Below the pieces are notes generated by a model that did not search any database, had not been told where the DNA came from, and saw only the letters and a program-made list of their open reading frames with translations. Below, in pieces: positions 53,088 through 61,889 of a stretch of DNA of 64,000 bases; position 1 is the first letter of the stretch, and each line of letters begins with the position of its first letter. Source of the stretch: Shewanella schlegeliana (GTDB lineage: Bacteria; Pseudomonadota; Gammaproteobacteria; Enterobacterales; Shewanellaceae); contig NZ_JAESVD010000015.1 in the NCBI RefSeq assembly GCF_016765635.1, positions 21,795 to 85,794 on the forward strand. The letters run 5' to 3'. Both the position numbers and the translations under genes were made by a program.

Positions 53088-54131
53088 TTACTCTTTACCG
53101 TAAATGTTATTTTCTTGCTCTTGAACTCGGATAAAGGTTGTACGCTTGGTCAACTCTTTTAGAGACGCTGCACCAACATAGGTACAAGTTGAGCGCACAC
53201 CGCCCATGATGTCAGAAATAGTGCTGTCTACGCTGCCTCTAAATGGCAATAATACAGTTTTGCCTTCTGCTGCACGGTATTTTGCAACGCCGCCAGAGTG
53301 CTTATCCATGGCTGACTGTGATGACATGCCGTAGAACTTAACCATTTTCTTACCATCTTGCTCAACGACTTCTCCGCCGCTCTCTTCGTGGCCAGCTAAC
53401 ATTCCGCCAAGCATAACGAAGTCAGCGCCGCCGCCAAAGGCTTTAGCAACATCACCAGCACAACTACAGCCGCCGTCACCGATGATCTGTCCACCTAAAC
53501 CGTGTGCGGCATCGGCACATTCGATAATGGCTGAAAGCTGTGGGTAGCCAACACCAGTTTTAACGCGTGTCGTACATACAGAACCAGGGCCAATGCCGAC
53601 TTTAACGATATCTGCACCTGCAATAATTAGCTCTTCAACCATATCACCCGTAACCACGTTACCGGCACTGATGACCTTTATTGGGTGTGCTTGCCTTACT
53701 TTTCTAACATAATCAACTAGATGCTCAGAGTAGCCGTTAGCGATATCGATACAGATAAAGGTAAGATCTTCTGATAGTGATAGGATTTCGCTAAGTTTGA
53801 TAAAGTCTGCATCTGAGGTGCCGCTAGAAACCATAACGTGCTGCAGTACGTCTGCTGTTTGATTTGCTACAAATTCGCCCCATTGCTCTACACTATAGTG
53901 TTTATGAACGGCAGTCATAACATTGTGTTCGGCTAGGCTAGCAGCCATTTCAAAGCTAGCGACAGAATCCATGTTGGCAGCAATAATAGGTACACCAGAC
54001 CAGGTCTTGCCACTATGCTTAAAAGTAAATTGACGGTTTAAGTCTACTTGAGAACGGCTCTTCAACGTTGAACGCTTAGGTCGGATAAGAACATCTTTAA
54101 AACCTAACTTTAGATCTTGTTCAATACGCAT
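53088..54131 (-). CDS. guaC: GMP reductase
   Basis: A 347-residue NADPH-dependent enzyme that turns GMP to IMP, so returning guanine nucleotides to the purine pool. It has the same length as E. coli GuaC. The IMPDH/GMPR signature loop with the catalytic Cys is KVGIGPGSVCTTRVKTGVG near residue 185. The core has IIAANMDSVASFEMA, then DGGCSCAGDVAKAFGGGADFVMLG. There are no CBS domains, which separates it from IMP dehydrogenase. The RBS is TGAGGAATA. It has a structured leader with a promoter-proximal terminator hairpin. Confidence 0.96.
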   Translation of the reverse strand: MRIEQDLKLGFKDVLIRPKRSTLKSRSQVDLNRQFTFKHSGKTWSGVPIIAANMDSVASFEMAASLAEHNVMTAVHKHYSVEQWGEFVANQTADVLQHVMVSSGTSDADFIKLSEILSLSEDLTFICIDIANGYSEHLVDYVRKVRQAHPIKVISAGNVVTGDMVEELIIAGADIVKVGIGPGSVCTTRVKTGVGYPQLSAIIECADAAHGLGGQIIGDGGCSCAGDVAKAFGGGADFVMLGGMLAGHEESGGEVVEQDGKKMVKFYGMSSQSAMDKHSGGVAKYRAAEGKTVLLPFRGSVDSTISDIMGGVRSTCTYVGAASLKELTKRTTFIRVQEQENNIYGKE

Positions 54132-54170
54132 AGTTTATTCCTCACATGGATTTTGCGCGCAGCAAAACCG

Positions 54171-54193
54171 CCGATAAAAAGTAGTTTTATCGG
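54171..54193 (-). repeat. Second hairpin in the guaC leader
   Basis: CCGATAAAA pairs with TTTTATCGG around AGTAG, between the terminator-like hairpin and the guaC RBS. No T run follows; it is likely an RNA structure. Confidence 0.55.
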
Positions 54194-54227
54194 ATATTAA
54201 ATTAATTCCTGAGTTTATTTCAGGCAC

Positions 54228-54262
54228 AAAAAAACCGGAACGTTTGTGGACGCTCCGGTTTT
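54228..54262 (-). terminator. Terminator-like hairpin at the start of the guaC transcript
   Basis: Read on the minus strand: arms AAAACCGGA and TCCGGTTTT with inner GCG/CGT pairing, then seven T. It lies directly downstream of a strong promoter, so the RNA would begin in the hairpin. It may attenuate guaC or, less likely, end transcription from the small gene upstream. Confidence 0.72.
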
Positions 54263-54266
54263 AGGC

Positions 54267-54294
54267 ATTATAGGAACAGATTTTTTATTAGCAA
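54267..54294 (-). promoter_or_regulatory. Sigma-70 promoter of guaC
   Basis: On the minus strand the -35 TTGCTA (54294-54289) and the perfect -10 TATAAT (54272-54267) are 16 bases apart. The predicted start near 54260 falls inside the terminator hairpin. Confidence 0.72.
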
Positions 54295-54449
54295 GTTCTC
54301 AAATTAAAACTATCATTTCTTAAAAACGGAAGGTTATTATTTTGTTGATGCATGCTGCACCTTTGTTTTAATTTGGCTGTGCCTTATTAACCCATGCCGT
54401 ATTGAGTAAAGCATTAGTCTTACTCGGTTAAAAGTCACGTAGCTAAAGA

Positions 54450-54725
54450 TCACTTATCTTTTGTATTTTTATCTTTAAACTTTTTCATATCGAAGTTATC
54501 TAGTAATAACAAGGTGTCCGCTATGGCCGATTTGAGTTTAGCCGCGGGTGGATAGGTTGGTTTTTTCGTTTGCTTTAGCGATTCTCTGCGGGTGACAAAC
54601 TCCAACATTGTCTCAAGGTTATCTGGACAATTTATGTCGAGTGCGGGGAGCTTTTTGCTGGATGCGTTGTTATAGATTTCAAACTCTTTTTGCAGGCATT
54701 CTTGAGCTTCTCTTATTCTTTCCAT
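54450..54725 (-). CDS. Small hypothetical protein
   Basis: A 91-residue soluble charged protein. It has no recognised domain. N-terminal helix RIREAQECLQKEFEIYNN and a Lys-rich C-terminus (FKDKNTKDK). GAGG is upstream of the ATG. It lies 171 bases beyond the pstB stop, on the same strand as pstB, and is not in that operon. The codon use looks ordinary. It may be real, as a conserved Shewanella small protein, but I do not recognise it. Confidence 0.5.
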   Translation of the reverse strand: MERIREAQECLQKEFEIYNNASSKKLPALDINCPDNLETMLEFVTRRESLKQTKKPTYPPAAKLKSAIADTLLLLDNFDMKKFKDKNTKDK

Positions 54726-54895
54726 GTATAAGGGCCTCTTTAAATCAATTCAGCTTTATCTTCGAACCTATCTTAATAATGTCGCTTAAACAAGCTTGTA
54801 GGCTAAAGTCAGTATTTTAGCTAGGGGACTATCGGCAATCTTGCTCTTATGTACTATATAAAAACGCTCACTGTGTATAGTGAGCGTTATTTGAT

Positions 54896-55645
54896 TTAAC
54901 CAAACTGACCACTGACATATCCTTGAGTACGCTGATCTCGCGGTTGATTAAATACTTGGGTGGTTTCTCCATGCTCTACCAGCTCTCCCATCCAGAAGAA
55001 GGCTGTTTTGTCGGAGATCCGTTTGGCTTGGTTCATTGAATGAGTGACGATAACAATGGTGAACTGCTTACGTAGTTCATCCATCAACTCCTCGATTTTG
55101 TGGGTCGCAATCGGATCGAGTGCGCTGGTGGGCTCATCCATCAAAATGACCTCAGGTTTCATCGCAATGGTACGTGCAATACATAAGCGTTGTTGCTGTC
55201 CACCTGATAAGCCAAATGCAGGCGTATTAAGCCTGTCTTTCACTTCATCCCATAGAGCTGCACTTCGCAATGATTGCTCAACGGTATCGTCGAGTATTTT
55301 CTTGTCTTTAACTCCCTGCGCTCGGAGTCCAAAGGCAACGTTTTCATAGATACTCATAGGGAAAGGGTTAGGCTTTTGGAACACCATACCTACACGCATT
55401 CTGAGGTGCTTTACATCAACATCTTGATAGATATTGCTACCATCAAACATCACGTCACCGTCTATCTTCACACCAGCCACTAAGTCATTCATACGGTTGA
55501 GTGTGCGTAGCAGAGTCGATTTACCACAGCCAGATGGGCCAATCAACGCGGTGACTTGGCGAGCAGGTATGGCTAATGAGATATTCTTTAGCGCATGGTT
55601 GTCGCCGTAAAATAGGTTTAAGTTGTTCACTTCTAGCTTATTCAT
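54896..55645 (-). CDS. pstB: Phosphate ABC transporter ATP-binding protein PstB
   Basis: The ATPase of the high-affinity phosphate importer, 249 residues. Walker A is GPSGCGKSTLLRTLNRMND near residue 33, the ABC signature is LSGGQQQRLCIART, and Walker B is VILMDEPTSALDP. The PstB-specific VGMVFQKPNPFPMSIYENV is present. It is the last gene of pstSCAB here, 10 bases after pstA. No phoU follows, unlike the common pst operon. Confidence 0.97.
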   Translation of the reverse strand: MNKLEVNNLNLFYGDNHALKNISLAIPARQVTALIGPSGCGKSTLLRTLNRMNDLVAGVKIDGDVMFDGSNIYQDVDVKHLRMRVGMVFQKPNPFPMSIYENVAFGLRAQGVKDKKILDDTVEQSLRSAALWDEVKDRLNTPAFGLSGGQQQRLCIARTIAMKPEVILMDEPTSALDPIATHKIEELMDELRKQFTIVIVTHSMNQAKRISDKTAFFWMGELVEHGETTQVFNQPRDQRTQGYVSGQFG

Positions 55646-55655
55646 GGAGATAACC

Positions 55656-56507
55656 TTACTTAGCTGATCGGTTTAAACGTGAGGCAATCACTTTGGTTGC
55701 CAGATTTAAAATAAGTACCAAGACAATTAACACGGTGGCGGTAGCGTAGGCTTGATCCCACTCGTGTTGAGTAAAGAGTTCTTGAGTTAATTTATAAAGG
55801 TGAACAGTCAGGGTGCGGCCAGATTCTAAGACAGATTCAGGAATTTGAGTCACCATACCCGCAGTTAAAAATACTGGGGCTGACTCACCTATGACTCTGC
55901 CTGTACTTAGGATGATAGAGGTGACGATACCCGGTAGTGCGCTTGGCAGCACTAAGCGACAGATGGTGTAAATTTTCGAGCTACCCAGAGCATAACCACC
56001 TTCGCGATAACTCATCGGAACCGATATTAATGCTTCTTCTGTGGTGCGGATAATCACAGGTAAAATCAACATTGCCAGTGTTAGCGCACCTGAAAGGATG
56101 GAGAACCCGAGTCCAAGGGTGGTGACGAAGAACGTCATGCCAAATAGACCGTAAACAATAGACGGAATACCCGCTAATGATTCGGTGCAGAAGCGAATGA
56201 CTTGAACCACCTTACTCCCCGGTGCGGCATATTCGGTCAAGTAAATAGCCGTCATGATGCCAATCGGTGCGGCGAAGGCCAGGGATAGACCGACCATGTA
56301 GATGGTCGATACGATCATCGCCCAAATACCAGAGGCTTCACCAATACGGGTGTAAGCGCCAGTGATAAATTCCCAGCTCACATGGTCTAGGCCATTACTT
56401 AAGATGTGCCACACGACCCAGAGTAAAAATAGTAGTGTTGTTGCCGCTGCAGCCCAAATCGCAGCTAGCATCAGCTTATCTTGATTGTCTCGTGAAAGTT
56501 GTAACAT
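55656..56507 (-). CDS. pstA: Phosphate ABC transporter permease PstA
   Basis: A 283-residue permease with about six membrane helices. The EAA-type cytoplasmic loop is SYREGGYALGSSKIYTICRLVLPSALPGI (given in its parts SYREGGYALGSSKI and LVLPSALPGI). It pairs with PstC to form the channel. Its ATG overlaps the pstC stop by one base (TAATG), so translation is coupled. The C-terminus is VIASRLNRSAK. Confidence 0.95.
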   Translation of the reverse strand: MLQLSRDNQDKLMLAAIWAAAATTLLFLLWVVWHILSNGLDHVSWEFITGAYTRIGEASGIWAMIVSTIYMVGLSLAFAAPIGIMTAIYLTEYAAPGSKVVQVIRFCTESLAGIPSIVYGLFGMTFFVTTLGLGFSILSGALTLAMLILPVIIRTTEEALISVPMSYREGGYALGSSKIYTICRLVLPSALPGIVTSIILSTGRVIGESAPVFLTAGMVTQIPESVLESGRTLTVHLYKLTQELFTQHEWDQAYATATVLIVLVLILNLATKVIASRLNRSAK

Positions 56508-57415
56508 TAGTGAGCTCGCTTTCGGTTGAGATAAAGCAGTGATCCGTTCAGTAATATGATAAAGGCTAGTAGTACTATGCCTGTCGAGTACAGAGCGTTG
56601 GCATGGATCCCCGTAGCGTATGACATCTCCATGGCTATATTGGCGGTCAAGGTTCTCGCTGGTTCGAGTATTGAACCAGGCATTGCAGGTGCGTTACCCA
56701 TGACCATAATAATTGCCATGGTTTCGCCGATTGCACGTGCCACACCTAGGGCTATACCTGTGTAAATACCACTGCGTGCAGCAGGAATTAGCACTTTAAA
56801 GATACTGAAGATATGTGATGCCCCTAACGCGAGCGCTCCTTCTTTGTAGGTTGGGGGCAGAGCGCGTAACGAGGTTTCTGAAATTGTAATTACCGTTGGC
56901 AATATCATGATGGCCAACACGATGACACCTGCAAGTATGGTGTTGCCTGCAGGAATATTAAAAATACTCTCGATGGCTGGTACGATAATGACCAAACCAA
57001 AGAAGCCATAGACCACAGATGGTATGCCTGCGAGTAACTCAACGGCTGGACGAATGATGTTGGCTAACCAATTTGGGGCTAACTCGGCTAAGAACACCGC
57101 AGTAAGCAGCGCGATGGGGACACCAATAATTACGGCGCCAGCGGTAGAAATAAGTGAAGCAACGATCATTGGCAGTAAGCCAAATAGTGCGGGAGGTAAC
57201 CACTCCTTGCCCAATATCATCTGTGAAACGCCAGCTTCTTTAAAGGCGGGTAAGCCTTCGCTAAAGACAAACCATCCTATGGTTGCGACCGAAAGTACGC
57301 CAACCATGGCGCTACATAGGAAGAGAATATGAAAACTCATCTCCTTCCAGTCATAGGACTTTGCTGGAGCGAGTTTAAGTCCTTGTGTCTGGACTTTACT
57401 GGCTGTTGTCATCAC
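56507..57415 (-). CDS. pstC: Phosphate ABC transporter permease PstC
   Basis: A 302-residue permease partner of PstA. Conserved parts are the VELLAGIPSVVYGFFGL helix and the EAA loop YKEGALALGASHIFSIFKVLIPAA (as TYKEGALALGASHI and VLIPAA). The size and helix count fit PstC. It starts at ATG 57415 or the next ATG at 57412. The gap to pstS is 73 bases. Confidence 0.95.
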   Translation of the reverse strand: MMTTASKVQTQGLKLAPAKSYDWKEMSFHILFLCSAMVGVLSVATIGWFVFSEGLPAFKEAGVSQMILGKEWLPPALFGLLPMIVASLISTAGAVIIGVPIALLTAVFLAELAPNWLANIIRPAVELLAGIPSVVYGFFGLVIIVPAIESIFNIPAGNTILAGVIVLAIMILPTVITISETSLRALPPTYKEGALALGASHIFSIFKVLIPAARSGIYTGIALGVARAIGETMAIIMVMGNAPAMPGSILEPARTLTANIAMEMSYATGIHANALYSTGIVLLAFIILLNGSLLYLNRKRAH

Positions 57416-57488
57416 TTAACCTCGACATCTACCTAAAATGAACAGTCGATACAGAGGAAAAACGTTTCCTCTGTATCTCGTCATTGAA

Positions 57489-58298
57489 TTATTGAACTGG
57501 GATATAACCTTCAGCTGCCACTATGCTTTGACCATCTTTCGATAAGATGTAGTTGATAAAGTCATTGGCATTTTTTGGGGCTTGCTTGTCCATTAATACG
57601 ATAAATGGACGGGCTATTTGATAGTCGCCAGCGACGATATTTTTCTCTGTCGCTGCGATACCGTTTACATCGATAGCGCGTAAGCTGTCATCGACACTGC
57701 CTAGAGATATATAGCCGATAGCGTATGGGTTGTTGGCTACAATGGTCTTGATCATGCCATTACCGTTACCTACCTGAGCCGTTGGTGAGATAGCAGTGAC
57801 TTTGTGACCGTTAATTGTGCGTTGTAGCTTCATGATCTCTTCAAATGCGCCGCGGGTTCCCGAGCCATTTTCACGGGTGACCACTACGATAGGGCGAGCT
57901 TCACCGCCAACCTCTTTCCAATTCTTAATTTCACCACGATAGATTTTTGATATCTGCTCTTGGGTGAGATTCTTTACTGGGTTAGCTTTGTTGACCGCAG
58001 CCGCAATACCATCACGAGCGATGACAATCTCTTTAGTACTGCTGTTGAGTTCGCTTTCTTTTACGTTACGTGAAGACATACCAATCATGCTGGTACCATC
58101 TTTCGCTGCACGAATGCCAGCCGATGAGCCAGTACTTTGTACTTCAACGTTAGTGTTAGTGGTGTTTTGATAATTTTCTGCAAGCACTTCCATTACGTGA
58201 GCTACAGATGTCGAACCTGATACTGTTACTGTGCTTGCGTGGGCAAGTGGTGCTGTCATTAGACCTACTGCGGTTAACAAGCCAAATACTTTTTTCAT
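57489..58298 (-). CDS. pstS: Periplasmic phosphate-binding protein PstS
   Basis: The substrate-binding protein of the phosphate importer, 269 residues from ATG 58298, preceded by GTGGAAA. The in-frame GTG at 58310 is four codons earlier and less likely. Residues ~1-22 form a signal peptide (LLTAVGLMTAPLAHA). The binding motif is VSGSTSVAHVMEVLAENY at the start of the mature protein, then EVQSTGSSAGIRAAKDG and RENGSGTRGAFEE. It is the type-1 (short) PstS. A Pho box lies ~100 bases upstream. Confidence 0.96.
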   Translation of the reverse strand: MKKVFGLLTAVGLMTAPLAHASTVTVSGSTSVAHVMEVLAENYQNTTNTNVEVQSTGSSAGIRAAKDGTSMIGMSSRNVKESELNSSTKEIVIARDGIAAAVNKANPVKNLTQEQISKIYRGEIKNWKEVGGEARPIVVVTRENGSGTRGAFEEIMKLQRTINGHKVTAISPTAQVGNGNGMIKTIVANNPYAIGYISLGSVDDSLRAIDVNGIAATEKNIVAGDYQIARPFIVLMDKQAPKNANDFINYILSKDGQSIVAAEGYIPVQ

Positions 58299-58395
58299 TA
58301 CGATTTCCACTCTATTGTTTGGTCGCTTAGATACGAGTTATTTACAAAACCAAGTTAGTGCCTCACTGAAGGCAAGCGCATTAAGACAGAGAAAT

Positions 58396-58413
58396 ATGAC
58401 AATTAGGTGACAA
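58396..58413 (-). promoter_or_regulatory. Pho box (PhoB site) of pstSCAB
   Basis: On the minus strand, TTGTCAC and TTGTCAT lie in direct order, separated by CTAA (11-base period), the standard Pho box arrangement. It is 98 bases upstream of the pstS start. Confidence 0.8.
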
Positions 58414-58851
58414 GCTGATTGAGTCGAGCGTATGGCATATGAGCTGATAGAAATATGACTTGGCTTTGATGGAAAGCGGACTGCGCCAAAATTGTTAAAT
58501 AAACAAAAATTAAGGCAACATTTCTTAATTGGCCATTTTGTTTAATTATTCAGGTATTTTAATGCTTTAGTTAGGGGGTTGCGGCTTGGTTAATTACCAA
58601 AAACAAGCCGGTGTTAACTTGCCATTAAGTTTGTTTTAACAGTTTCTGGGTGGTTTTATGTTATGTTTCGCTTGTTCGAGTAAGGGATAAATTTATTATT
58701 AAACTTTTGTGACACTGACTATGACAGGGACATCTTCGACTTTCTGTGGAGAGTTTATGACCTAAATATCAGTCACTCTTCATCGTAATACCTCCTGTAT
58801 CGACACTCGCTAACTAATATCCATCACACAACCCACGCAAAGGTGCTCTCT
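58414..58851. other. Divergent spacer between pstS and the antiporter gene
   Basis: About 440 bases. It holds no convincing gene. The Pho box is at its left end. The rest is AT-rich with no recognisable promoter pair for the antiporter. Confidence 0.4.
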
Positions 58852-60048
58852 ATGACGACTGAAATGATCATGATTGGTATGTCTGTTTTGATCTTAGTAG
58901 GAATATTGCTGCATCACCCCTCGAGAACTTTAGGTATACCGTCACTGCTGATCTTCATGGGTGTAGGGCTTATGTTGGGTAATGGGGAGTTTAACTTTGT
59001 CTATGATGATTTAGACAAGACCGCGTGGATAGGTGGCTTGGCGCTAAACATGATCGTGTTTGTTGGTGGCATAAACACCTCAACCGATAAAATTAAAGTG
59101 GCTTATAAAGAGGGGGGAGTACTAGCCTCCTTTGGCGTACTGTTTACCACGTTAATTTTTGGCGTGATTCTATATGCTTTATTGGATTTCGACTTTATAA
59201 CCTGCCTGCTGTTTGCTGCAATAGTGTCATCTACCGATGCCGCTGCCGTCTTCTCTATTCTCGAGTCTAAAAAGTTAAAACTTAAAGAGCAGACCGATAC
59301 GGTATTGGAGTTTGAGTCGGCCACCAACGACCCCGTCGCCATGCTACTGGTTATCTTTTTAACGGATATGGTGCTCTCTACGGGTAAGAGTATTGCTGCG
59401 TCAGAGATAGCTTTGGAACTGGTGACCCAAATTGGTGTTGCTATGATAGTTGGTTGGCTGGTGGCTAAAGTCGCAGTATCTCTACTGAATCGCATTCACC
59501 TATCTGAGTTTGGTCTTATTCCGGTGTTTGTTTTAGCTAGCTTTGTCATTGCGACCTATGGCGCCGAATTACTAGGGGGCAATATCTTGCTGGCCTCTTA
59601 TATTGCTGGTGTGGTGATAGGCAATGGTATTAAGCGTGGGCAGTTGGTTAATCTGCATTTCTTTAATAGCTTATCTTGGTTGGCTCAGGCACTGATGTTT
59701 ATCGTGTTAGGTTTACAGATCTTCCCACAATCACTCGCAACTGTGTTTGTAAGCTCATTATTGCCGGCGCTACTATTGATGCTGGTGGCTAGACCTTTAG
59801 CTGTGCAGCTCTGTTACCTGCCATTTGTTAAGGCGAGCTGGAAGAAGCGCTTGTTTATCTCTGCAATCGGCTTAAAAGGCGCAACACCCATTGTATTTGC
59901 ATTAATTCCTGCTGCGGCTGGCGTGCCGGGATCCTTAGATATCGTGCATATGGTGTTCTTTATCGTATTGTTCTCTGTCTTTATTCAGGGGGGAGCGATA
60001 GCCCCCTTGGCGAATAAGCTAGGTTTGAACCGTTCCGATAAAGAGTAA
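58852..60048 (+). CDS. CPA1-type cation/proton antiporter (NhaP2/CvrA-like)
   Basis: A 398-residue inner-membrane antiporter with about 12 helices. The start is ATG 58852 (MTTEMIMIGM), with AAAGG 8 bases upstream. Family marks are AAIVSSTDAAAVFSIL with the ion-binding Asp, EFESATNDPVAMLLV, and GLKGATPIVFALIP near the C-terminus. These match the NhaP2/CvrA branch (K+ or Na+ for H+), but the C-terminal regulatory TrkA_C part is missing, so this is a short form. The cation is not determined. A small DUF2061 gene is convergent just after it. Confidence 0.88.
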   Translation: MTTEMIMIGMSVLILVGILLHHPSRTLGIPSLLIFMGVGLMLGNGEFNFVYDDLDKTAWIGGLALNMIVFVGGINTSTDKIKVAYKEGGVLASFGVLFTTLIFGVILYALLDFDFITCLLFAAIVSSTDAAAVFSILESKKLKLKEQTDTVLEFESATNDPVAMLLVIFLTDMVLSTGKSIAASEIALELVTQIGVAMIVGWLVAKVAVSLLNRIHLSEFGLIPVFVLASFVIATYGAELLGGNILLASYIAGVVIGNGIKRGQLVNLHFFNSLSWLAQALMFIVLGLQIFPQSLATVFVSSLLPALLLMLVARPLAVQLCYLPFVKASWKKRLFISAIGLKGATPIVFALIPAAAGVPGSLDIVHMVFFIVLFSVFIQGGAIAPLANKLGLNRSDKE

Positions 60049-60056
60049 CGAATCGT

Positions 60057-60254
60057 TTATGCCGCTGCTGTGGCTAAAGCATTTTTAGACTCAATTCCTT
60101 TCCATACCTTTTCATGGAAGTAGAACACAACCGTATTGATAGCGGGCTCGATTAATGCAACTGCGCCACCAATGACCACACTTCCGGTCAATAGGTAAGT
60201 AATAGTGAAAGCTACGCTAAAGTGAAGTATTGCAAAAGTCATGGTCTTAATCAT
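60057..60254 (-). CDS. DUF2061 small membrane protein
   Basis: A 65-residue protein with two membrane helices: a first segment FAILHFSVAFTITYLLTG and then GGAVALIEPAINTVVFYFHEKVW, the pattern of DUF2061 (uncharacterised). The RBS GGGGGA is well placed. A clear Fur box lies 30 bases upstream, so it is likely iron-repressed. Its job is unknown. Confidence 0.85.
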   Translation of the reverse strand: MIKTMTFAILHFSVAFTITYLLTGSVVIGGAVALIEPAINTVVFYFHEKVWKGIESKNALATAAA

Positions 60255-60283
60255 GGTGAGTCCCCCTATTTGAATTAATTAAA

Positions 60284-60304
60284 TGATAATGATTCTCATT
60301 TATA
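60284..60304 (-). promoter_or_regulatory. Fur box
   Basis: GATAATGATTCTCATTTAT at 60285-60303 matches the 19-bp Fur consensus GATAATGATAATCATTATC at 15 of 19 positions. It sits upstream of the DUF2061 gene. Confidence 0.72.
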
Positions 60305-60416
60305 ATTTAAAGAGGAATACTTAGATTTATTTAATAGGATAAATAGATTAGAGCAGTGATTTGATTATATTGAGCCCATCAGTGAATTCACAGATGGGCT
60401 AGGGCTTGCTAAGAGA

Positions 60417-61319
60417 TTAGTAGTGCCATGGGAAAGAGGAGAAGTCTTGGTCGCGCTTCTCAAGGAAGGCGTCACGGCCTTCTCTGGCCTCCTCTGTTCC
60501 GTAAGCTAGACGAGTCGCTTCACCAGCAAATAGTTGCTGACCCACTAAACCATCATCGGGTAAGTTAAAGCCGTATTTCAACATGCGCATCGCTGTTGGT
60601 GACTTAGAGTTGATCTCCTTAGCCCACTTTAATGCTTCAGTCTCCAGTTCCTGATGAGGAATGGCGCGGTTAACCATACCCATATCGAAGGCTTCTTCGG
60701 CAGAATAGTTAAAGCCTAAGAAGAAGATTTCACGAGCACGTTTTTGGCCGATCATCTTAGCTAGATAGGCACTACCGTAGCCAGAGTCGAAGCTACCCAC
60801 ATCTGGATCGGTTTGTTTAAATACGGCGTGCTCTTTTGAGGCAAGCGTTAAGTCGCACACGACATGTAAGCTGTGACCGCCACCAACTGCCCACCCCGGA
60901 ACGACAGCGATAACGACTTTAGGCATAAAGCGGATTAAGCGCTGTACTTCGAGGATATGCAGACGGCCCATACGAGCAACATCAGGAGTGCCCTCTTCTG
61001 CACCTTCATACTTATAACCGTCTTTACCGCGAATACGCTGATCGCCGCCAGCACTGAAAGACCATTGTCCTTTGGCTGAAGGGCCGTTGCCTGTTAACAA
61101 TACACAACCAACGTCTGACCATTGGCGAGCATGATCCAGTGCTATATATAGTTCATCGACAGTCTTTGGGCGGAATGAGTTGAGGCAATCTGGGCGGTTA
61201 ATAGCGATACGCACGGTGCCCTGATCTTTGGCTCTGTGGTAGGTAACATCTTCGAAATCAAATCCAGGAACGAGATCCCATAATTCGGGATCAAAAATGT
61301 CTGATACTTGTTGTGTCAT
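60417..61319 (-). CDS. menB: 1,4-dihydroxy-2-naphthoyl-CoA synthase
   Basis: A 300-residue crotonase-family enzyme of menaquinone synthesis that closes the naphthoate ring. The long form with N-terminal FDPELWDLVPGFDFEDVTYH and the GDQRIRGKDGYKYEG stretch are MenB hallmarks. VVPGWAVGGGHSLHVVCDL holds the oxyanion hole, and the C-terminal FLEKRDQDFSSFPWHY is characteristic. Menaquinone serves anaerobic respiration, a Shewanella strength. No other men gene is near. The RBS is weak. Confidence 0.95.
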   Translation of the reverse strand: MTQQVSDIFDPELWDLVPGFDFEDVTYHRAKDQGTVRIAINRPDCLNSFRPKTVDELYIALDHARQWSDVGCVLLTGNGPSAKGQWSFSAGGDQRIRGKDGYKYEGAEEGTPDVARMGRLHILEVQRLIRFMPKVVIAVVPGWAVGGGHSLHVVCDLTLASKEHAVFKQTDPDVGSFDSGYGSAYLAKMIGQKRAREIFFLGFNYSAEEAFDMGMVNRAIPHQELETEALKWAKEINSKSPTAMRMLKYGFNLPDDGLVGQQLFAGEATRLAYGTEEAREGRDAFLEKRDQDFSSFPWHY

Positions 61320-61377
61320 GAGCTGATAGCCTTTTCACTTCATTTAATTACAGTAATGGCTAAAGGCTAGGCCGAAT

Positions 61378-61419
61378 CAGATCTCAGGTCAATCAAGTTT
61401 ATAGAGTAACTGAGATCTG
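61378..61419. repeat. Inverted repeat between the hypothetical gene and menB
   Basis: CAGATCTCAG (61378-61387) and CTGAGATCTG (61410-61419) are perfect inverses with a 22-base loop. It could be a stem-loop or an operator upstream of menB. No T run is present. Confidence 0.5.
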
Positions 61420-61447
61420 TTGCATTATCGGCTTAAGGTTAAGCATA

Positions 61448-61801
61448 TTAGTTGAGCTTATCGCAGATGTAGGTTTGGTTTTCCTTACTAAACGCTGAGT
61501 GGCTACTCGCTCCACTGCCACAGAACTCATCCTTGAAACCATCGAGTTTAGCCTGAGACTGAGTGATGAGTTTTAATGCTTGCTGTTCGGTAGCTGAGAG
61601 GCGGTCAGCAATGTCTGTCTTTAATAAATCCACTTTATCGTCGATACGTTGGATTTGCGTCCCTGTCATGCTATCTAGCTTGTCTTCAGCTTGTTGGTAG
61701 ATCCCCTGAACTTCTGCAATAGGCTCGTCTAAGGTGTCTGTTTCTGTATAAAGGTAGTAAAGAGTTCCTGCAATTATTGCCAATATGATCCAGCCCTTCA
61801 T
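61448..61801 (-). CDS. Membrane-anchored hypothetical protein
   Basis: A 117-residue protein with an N-terminal membrane helix (GWIILAIIAGTLYYLY) and a charged periplasmic or cytoplasmic helical part that contains a likely coiled coil (about residues 28-92). The C-terminal FCGSG and YICDKLN contain two cysteines. RBS AGGACT. It is divergent from ccoG and 128 bases upstream of menB on the same strand. I do not recognise the family. Confidence 0.65.
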   Translation of the reverse strand: MKGWIILAIIAGTLYYLYTETDTLDEPIAEVQGIYQQAEDKLDSMTGTQIQRIDDKVDLLKTDIADRLSATEQQALKLITQSQAKLDGFKDEFCGSGASSHSAFSKENQTYICDKLN

Positions 61802-61889
61802 CTTTTAGTCCTATGTAGGTGAATAACTTGTATTATAAGCGTTATAATAAGCTAGTTTTCTTGCAATATTAAAGCTGTAAGGCTGCAAA

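Noticed and set aside
54228..54262. A purine riboswitch before guaC
   Set aside because: The conserved junction and loop-loop elements of the purine aptamer are not recognisable; the hairpin directly follows the promoter.
60371..60401. Intrinsic terminator of menB
   Set aside because: The stem AGCCCATC/GATGGGCT is good but is not followed by a T run on the minus strand.
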